Shown: positions 58,815 to 64,000 of the stretch, one piece after another | How the letters are laid out: each line of letters begins with the position of its first letter | Position numbering within the stretch: position 1 is the stretch's first letter | Source: an uncultured Pelagibacteraceae bacterium | GTDB lineage: Bacteria; Pseudomonadota; Alphaproteobacteria; Pelagibacterales; Pelagibacteraceae | Length of the DNA stretch: 64,000 nt | Reading direction: 5' to 3' | Assembly: GCA_902588895.1 (NCBI GenBank) | Contig: CACIRC010000002.1 | Location: 92,448 to 156,447, forward strand | Program-made: the position numbers and the translations under genes | The notes under the pieces: model-generated | The model's input: only the letters and a program-made list of their open reading frames with translations | Told to the model about the DNA's origin: nothing | The model's database searches: none

Positions 58815-59211
58815 TGTTAGATCTTAATTTTTTTCCAACGTTATCTAATAAAGCATTAAGATATTTTGTTTGTGAGACTTCGAGGAAAAAATTAGATGTA
58901 TTTAAATATTCTTTAATGATTATATTAATAGATAAATTTGGTTTATACATAAATTCATAGGTTGCTGCTTTTAAAATTGTTTGGAAAACTTTATCTAATT
59001 TTTCAAATACAAATTCATCTCCTAATTTGTTATTTAATTCATTTAAAATAAGATCATTTCTTTCTATTGTTCCTAAAACGATATCCTTTATAAATTTTTT
59101 GAATCTATGTTTTGGAAAATCTAAATCATCATCTTCATTATAAAATTTACCATATAATTTCTGAATAATTATAACTCTAGGGTTATTTTTGGGATTAAAA
59201 TGAGTTCTCAT
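58807..59211 (-). CDS. nusB: Transcription antitermination factor NusB
   Basis: RNDLILNELNN...TILKAATYEFMYKPNLSINIIIKEYLNTSNFF. Confidence 0.85.
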   Translation of the reverse strand: MRTHFNPKNNPRVIIIQKLYGKFYNEDDDLDFPKHRFKKFIKDIVLGTIERNDLILNELNNKLGDEFVFEKLDKVFQTILKAATYEFMYKPNLSINIIIKEYLNTSNFFLEVSQTKYLNALLDNVGKKLRSNNA

Positions 59212-59597
59212 TTTTGAGACAAAACTGAAATCACAGCTTCTGCAGCTTCAGCACCCTTTTTTCTTCTTGCTCTTGCTTGAGCCATATTAAGACAGGTAAT
59301 TATCCCATTTCCAATTGGTTTTTTACTATCTATAGATAATTTCATTATGGCATCTGTTGCTGCTTTAGAAATAAAATCAAAATGTGGTGTTTGACCTTTA
59401 ATTACACATCCTAATGCTAAAAAACCATCATATTTTTTTAAATTTTTTGAGATTGTAACTGGAATTTCAAAAGCACCTGGTACTTTAATAATTTTTATTA
59501 AATTTTTTTTTGGAATTATTTTTAAAGCACTTCTTGTTAAGCCGTCAGCAATATCTTTATAATAATCTGCTACCACAATTAGATATTTTTTTTTCAT
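59208..59597 (-). CDS. ribH: 6,7-dimethyl-8-ribityllumazine synthase
   Basis: KVPGAFEIPVTISKNL, ALGCVIKGQTPHFDFI, GNGIITCLNMAQAR. Confidence 0.95.
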   Translation of the reverse strand: MKKKYLIVVADYYKDIADGLTRSALKIIPKKNLIKIIKVPGAFEIPVTISKNLKKYDGFLALGCVIKGQTPHFDFISKAATDAIMKLSIDSKKPIGNGIITCLNMAQARARRKKGAEAAEAVISVLSQK

Positions 59598-60697
59598 TAA
59601 ATTAATTCTTGTTTTGTAATTTTTATACCATAACCATCAAGACCAATAACTTTTTTTGGTGATTTAGTGATTAATATCATATTTTTAATTTTTAAATCCT
59701 TAATAATTTGAGCTCCAATACCATAATTTCTAATTAACTTATCATTTCCTTTTTTGTAAAAATCCTTGTTTTTATAATCTTTTAAGGTTTGAGTTACTGA
59801 TTTTAAATTTGAATCTTTAATAAACACTAAAACACAATTTTGATATTTTTTAAAATAATTTAAAGTTTTGTTAAATGAATTTGGCAATGATTGATTTATA
59901 AGATAATTTTGCACAACATTAGATGAAATTACTCTCACTCTTGGGGTTATTCCTTTTTTTATCTTACCTTTTATTAAAGCAAAATGTTCTGAGCCATCTA
60001 AAAGATTCTCATAAATTCTTATAATATATTTTTGATTTTTTACATCAATCTTGCTTTGTTTTTTAAGTTTAATTAGTTTTTCTTTTTTTAGTCTATAAGC
60101 GATCAGATCTTCTATTTTTCCAATTTTTAATTTATGTTTTTGTGCAAAATTGATTAAATCGTTACCTTTAGCCATTGTCCCATCTTCATTCATAATTTCA
60201 CAAATTACTGCTGAATTATTTTTTTTTGCTAATTTGGATATATCTACAGAAGCTTCAGTATGTCCTGCACGAACAAGAACCCCTCCATCTTTAGCAATAA
60301 TTGGAAAAACATGACCAGGAGAAACAATTTCATTTTTATTAGCATTCTTTTTAGAGGCAATTTTAATTGTTCTCGCTCTATCTTTTGCAGATATACCTGT
60401 TGTTATTCCTTTTTTTGCTTCAATAGAAACTGTAAAAGCTGTTTTGTTTCTTGATTGATTTACAGGAGACATTAAAGATAAATTTAATCTTTTTGCTTGA
60501 AGAGTATCAAGCGCCAAACAAATTAAACCTCGTCCGTATTTTGCCATGAAGTTAATATTTTTTGCATTTGAGTCTGAAGTAGAAATAACTAGATCTCCTT
60601 CATTTTCTCTTTTTTCATCATCTACTAAAATAAACATACCTCCTTTTTTGGCTACATTTATAATCGACTCTATTGAAGTAAAATTATTTTTTTCCAT
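59597..60697 (-). CDS. ribB: DHBP synthase / GTP cyclohydrolase II-like fusion
   Basis: GGMFILVDDEKRENEGDLVIST, GHVFPIIAKDGGVLVRAGHTEA, degenerate GCHII-like C-terminus NYGIGAQIIKDL. Confidence 0.9.
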   Translation of the reverse strand: MEKNNFTSIESIINVAKKGGMFILVDDEKRENEGDLVISTSDSNAKNINFMAKYGRGLICLALDTLQAKRLNLSLMSPVNQSRNKTAFTVSIEAKKGITTGISAKDRARTIKIASKKNANKNEIVSPGHVFPIIAKDGGVLVRAGHTEASVDISKLAKKNNSAVICEIMNEDGTMAKGNDLINFAQKHKLKIGKIEDLIAYRLKKEKLIKLKKQSKIDVKNQKYIIRIYENLLDGSEHFALIKGKIKKGITPRVRVISSNVVQNYLINQSLPNSFNKTLNYFKKYQNCVLVFIKDSNLKSVTQTLKDYKNKDFYKKGNDKLIRNYGIGAQIIKDLKIKNMILITKSPKKVIGLDGYGIKITKQELI

Positions 60698-61277
60698 TAA
60701 AATAATTTCTAACGTATTTAGACAGGATATCTATCTCTATGTTAACTAAACTAGTTTTTTTTAAAGTTGATAAATTCGTTTCCTTGTAGGTATGAGGGAT
60801 AATCCAAATTTGGAAACCTTTTTTAGTTACTTTTGATATTGTAAGAGAAATACCATTTACACAGATCGAAGCTTTTTCTATTAAGTGTTTTCTTTCCTTT
60901 TTAGGTAATTCAAAGTCAAAAAGAAAGGATTTATCTATTTTTTTAATACTTAATACTTTACCAACAGTATCAACATGTCCTTGACAAATATGTCCTGAAA
61001 TTTTTGTTCCATATTTTAAAGGTAATTCTAAATTTATTTTATCATTTATTTTTAAAAATTTAAATTTTGAACGAATAATTGTTTCTTTGGAAAGATAAAA
61101 TTCCATAATTTTAGATTTATATGAAATTAAAGTTAAACAAACACCATCACAGGAAACAGATAGACCCATGTCTTTATTGGATACTTTAATATTGCTTTTT
61201 ACAAAAATGTTAAGACCTTTTGGTCTTTTCAAAATTTGCTTAATAATACCTTGGTTATAAATTATTCCATTAAACAT
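60684..61277 (-). CDS. ribE: Riboflavin synthase alpha subunit
   Basis: MFNGIIYNQG, DMGLSVSCDGVCLTL, GHICQGHVDTVGKV, CVNGISLTI. Confidence 0.93.
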   Translation of the reverse strand: MFNGIIYNQGIIKQILKRPKGLNIFVKSNIKVSNKDMGLSVSCDGVCLTLISYKSKIMEFYLSKETIIRSKFKFLKINDKINLELPLKYGTKISGHICQGHVDTVGKVLSIKKIDKSFLFDFELPKKERKHLIEKASICVNGISLTISKVTKKGFQIWIIPHTYKETNLSTLKKTSLVNIEIDILSKYVRNYFNGKK

Positions 61278-61282
61278 TTTTT

Positions 61283-62386
61283 CTAACTATATAATGTTAT
61301 TCTGTCTTTTCGTAAATTGAGATTTAGATTAATTTTTTTTCTATATTTTCGATTTAATATATTTTGACTACTAAATTTCAAATATTCGAAGCTTTTAGAA
61401 AGGTTTTTTGGACTTTTATATAAATAAAATTTATTAAAAATTTTATTCTTAATTAGTGAATTTGTTAATTTGTCACCTCCCTCAATTAGCAAATTCCTGC
61501 ATCCATAATTATATAATTTTTTTAAAATTATCTTAATGTCAAATCTGTTATTTTTATCAATTTTAGATTTAATTAAATGAATACCTTTTCTTTTAAATTT
61601 AGAAATTTTTGATTTATCAGCTTTATTATAAAATATTAAAGTATTTTTGTTATGAGAGGATTTAATTATATAACTGTTTATTTTAGAATTTAGATTGTTG
61701 TCTAAAATAATTCTTTTTGGAGAAAATTTTTCTAAACCTTTTAAACGACAATTTAATTTTGGATTATCTTTATTTAATGTTTTATACGAAATCATCAAAC
61801 TGTCATTTTGATATCTTAAGAGATGAGTAAAATGATCAGAATAAGAGTTTGTAATTTTTTTTTGAATCTTACTGTAAATAATATTGTTTTTTGAAAGAGC
61901 TATTTTACCGGTAACAAAAGGTAATTTTTTTCTTCTATTAAAAAAATATGGGAAATAAAAATTTTCAATTCTATTTTTTAATAACCCTTTTTTAACAATT
62001 ATTTTTTTTGACTTTAAAATTTTAAAACTTTTATTTCTTACTCTTTTATCTATATCAGTGACTGCATATATAACTTCTGAAATTTTTGATTTTATTATCG
62101 AGTCCGTACAAGGTGGTGTTAATCCATGATGACAACAAGGTTCTAAAGTAACATACATTTTTGAGCCTTTTAAATCCTCAAAACTATTTTTTATCGCATT
62201 AAATTCAGCATGTGGTCTTCCATTAAAAGAAGTTTGGCCTATAGAAATTATTTTATCATTTTTGACAATAACGCAACCTACTGATGGGTTTGATCCAGTC
62301 AATCCATGACGAGATTTAGCCAAGACTAAGGCTATCTCCATGTAAAATTTATCTTTTAATGTAAATTTATCTTTTTTTGTAGACAT
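61283..62386 (-). CDS. ribD: Riboflavin biosynthesis deaminase/reductase RibD
   Basis: [50 protein letters not shown] opens at 62464, but MSTKKDK at 62386 is the likelier start. Confidence 0.9.
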   Translation of the reverse strand: MSTKKDKFTLKDKFYMEIALVLAKSRHGLTGSNPSVGCVIVKNDKIISIGQTSFNGRPHAEFNAIKNSFEDLKGSKMYVTLEPCCHHGLTPPCTDSIIKSKISEVIYAVTDIDKRVRNKSFKILKSKKIIVKKGLLKNRIENFYFPYFFNRRKKLPFVTGKIALSKNNIIYSKIQKKITNSYSDHFTHLLRYQNDSLMISYKTLNKDNPKLNCRLKGLEKFSPKRIILDNNLNSKINSYIIKSSHNKNTLIFYNKADKSKISKFKRKGIHLIKSKIDKNNRFDIKIILKKLYNYGCRNLLIEGGDKLTNSLIKNKIFNKFYLYKSPKNLSKSFEYLKFSSQNILNRKYRKKINLNLNLRKDRITLYS

Positions 62387-62825
62387 CAAGCTTGTCCACG
62401 AATTGTACGAAGTCTTTTTCTTCTCTAAAGTTTCTATATACAGATGCAAATCGTACGTATCCAACTGGGTCTAAATCTTTTAAACCATCCATAACCATAG
62501 TTCCAATTGTATTGGTAGATATATCACTTTGGCCAAGTTCTTCCAAAGATCTTGAAATATTACTAATAAATTTTTCTATTGTTTCTGTGTCTATAGGCCT
62601 TTTTTTTAGAGCAATATAAATAGATTTAGATAATTTATCTCTATCAAATGCTGATTTTCTTCCATTTTTTTTTACAACCATTAATTCTCTGAATTGAACT
62701 CTTTCAAAAGTTGTAAAACGAGCTCCGCAGACACATAGTCGTCTTCTTCTAATGGCCGTACCATCTTCCGTTGGTCTAGAGTCGACAACAGAGGTCTCCC
62801 CTTTTTTACAAATCGAACAAATCAT
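62367..62825 (-). CDS. nrdR: Transcriptional repressor NrdR
   Basis: [42 protein letters not shown]. Confidence 0.96.
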   Translation of the reverse strand: MICSICKKGETSVVDSRPTEDGTAIRRRRLCVCGARFTTFERVQFRELMVVKKNGRKSAFDRDKLSKSIYIALKKRPIDTETIEKFISNISRSLEELGQSDISTNTIGTMVMDGLKDLDPVGYVRFASVYRNFREEKDFVQFVDKLDVYKKR

Positions 62826-62828
62826 CTA

Positions 62829-64000
62829 TTATAAGTTCTTATATATCGGAAAAGATGAAGTTAAAGAAATAACTTCATTTTTTACTTCATTTTCTATTTT
62901 ACTATTATCTGTTGGATTTTCTGATAATCCTTTTAGAGTTTTTGTTATCAATTCACCTACTGTCTTAAACTCGCTTAAGCCAAATCCACGTGTTGTAGCT
63001 GCTTGTGTTCCTAATCTAATTCCTGAAGTAATCATAGGTTTTTCTGTATCAAAAGGAATGCCATTTTTATTACATGTGATATTTGCTCTACACAAACTTT
63101 CTGCTGCAAGATTACCTTTAACATTATAAGGTCTTAAATCTACCAACATCAAATGTGTATCAGTTCCATCTGAATAAATTTTAAATCCATTATTTTTTAA
63201 AGTTTCTGCCAACATCTTGGCATTTGCTAGAACAGATTTGATATAATCTTGAAACTCAGGTTGTAATGCCTCAAGAAATCCGGCTGCCTTTGCCGCAATA
63301 ATATGCATTAAAGGTCCACCCTGATAACCAGGAAAAACTGCCGTATTAAATTTTTTAGCAAGATCTTCGTAATTAGTTAAAATTATTCCTCCTCTTGCAC
63401 TTCTAAACACCTTGTGTGTTGTTGAAGTAACTACGTGAGCATAATCACAAGGGTTTGGGTAACCTTTGCCCGCAACTAATCCTGAAAAGTGAGCCATATC
63501 AACCATTAGATATGCTCCAACTTTGTCTGCTATCTCTCTAAATCTTTTGAAGTCAATTACTCTAGAATATGCACTTCCACCTGCAATAATTAGTTTGGGT
63601 TTATGTTGTAAAGCGAGTTTTTCAACATTGTCATAATCTATCAACTCAGATTTTTTATCTACATCATAACCTACAGCGTTAAACCACTTACCAGACATTG
63701 AAATTTTTAATCCATGAGTAATATGACCACCTGAATTTAAACTCATACCCATGAATGTATCACCTGGACTTAACAATGCTAAAAAAACTGCTCCATTAGC
63801 TTGTGCACCAGAGTGTGGTTGTGCATTTGCAAATTTACAATTAAATAACTTTTTTAATCTTTCAATAGCTAGATTTTCTGCTACATCAACGTGCTCACAA
63901 CCATTATAATATCTTTTACCAGGATAACCTTCGGCATATTTATTAGTTAAAACCGATCCTTGTGCCTCTAATACAGCTTGAGATACTATATTTTCAGATG
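62829..64000 (-). CDS. glyA: Serine hydroxymethyltransferase (truncated by window edge)
   Basis: [43 protein letters not shown]; frame stays open past 63776 to the edge ([26 protein letters not shown]). Confidence 0.95.
   Translation of the reverse strand, partial: SENIVSQAVLEAQGSVLTNKYAEGYPGKRYYNGCEHVDVAENLAIERLKKLFNCKFANAQPHSGAQANGAVFLALLSPGDTFMGMSLNSGGHITHGLKISMSGKWFNAVGYDVDKKSELIDYDNVEKLALQHKPKLIIAGGSAYSRVIDFKRFREIADKVGAYLMVDMAHFSGLVAGKGYPNPCDYAHVVTSTTHKVFRSARGGIILTNYEDLAKKFNTAVFPGYQGGPLMHIIAAKAAGFLEALQPEFQDYIKSVLANAKMLAETLKNNGFKIYSDGTDTHLMLVDLRPYNVKGNLAAESLCRANITCNKNGIPFDTEKPMITSGIRLGTQAATTRGFGLSEFKTVGELITKTLKGLSENPTDNSKIENEVKNEVISLTSSFPIYKNL

Overview
AT-rich window that looks like a SAR11/Pelagibacterales chromosome, inferred from gene content and codon usage. 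Core genes (recG, sdhE-like, rarD to tatD, nhaA, glpX, metY, plsX, hppA, rib operon, nrdR, glyA) flank a large accessory region at a tRNA-Ser(UGA) gene. A 48-bp sequence covering the 5' half of tRNA-Ser plus a few upstream bases occurs three times (1058-1105, 10064-10111, 24766-24813), marking two tandem integrated elements. Element 1 (~1.1-10.1 kb) is satellite-like: tyrosine integrase, primase-helicase, putative nuclease and small regulators, with no recognisable virion genes. Element 2 (~10.1-24.8 kb) has no integrase but has the same end architecture, including paired ~11-bp-phased arm-like repeats at almost the same distances from the core. Its cargo appears to be a complete exported protease system: four paralogous caspase-fold (C14) proteins with signal peptides, Ig-like domains and EF-hand-like Ca2+ loops (one split by a frameshift at an A7 tract), a TPR/trypsin-like protease, LPP20 and DUF4384-type proteins, a lipoprotein and a SHOCT/amphipathic-helix protein. 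This is my main candidate for an undescribed system. Each element also appears to supply a replacement promoter for the tRNA it splits, while the displaced tRNA promoter points at the integrase. Other points of interest are a probable tandem SAM-II/SAM-V riboswitch leader of metY and a glycosyltransferase/integrase variable region next to tRNA-Glu.
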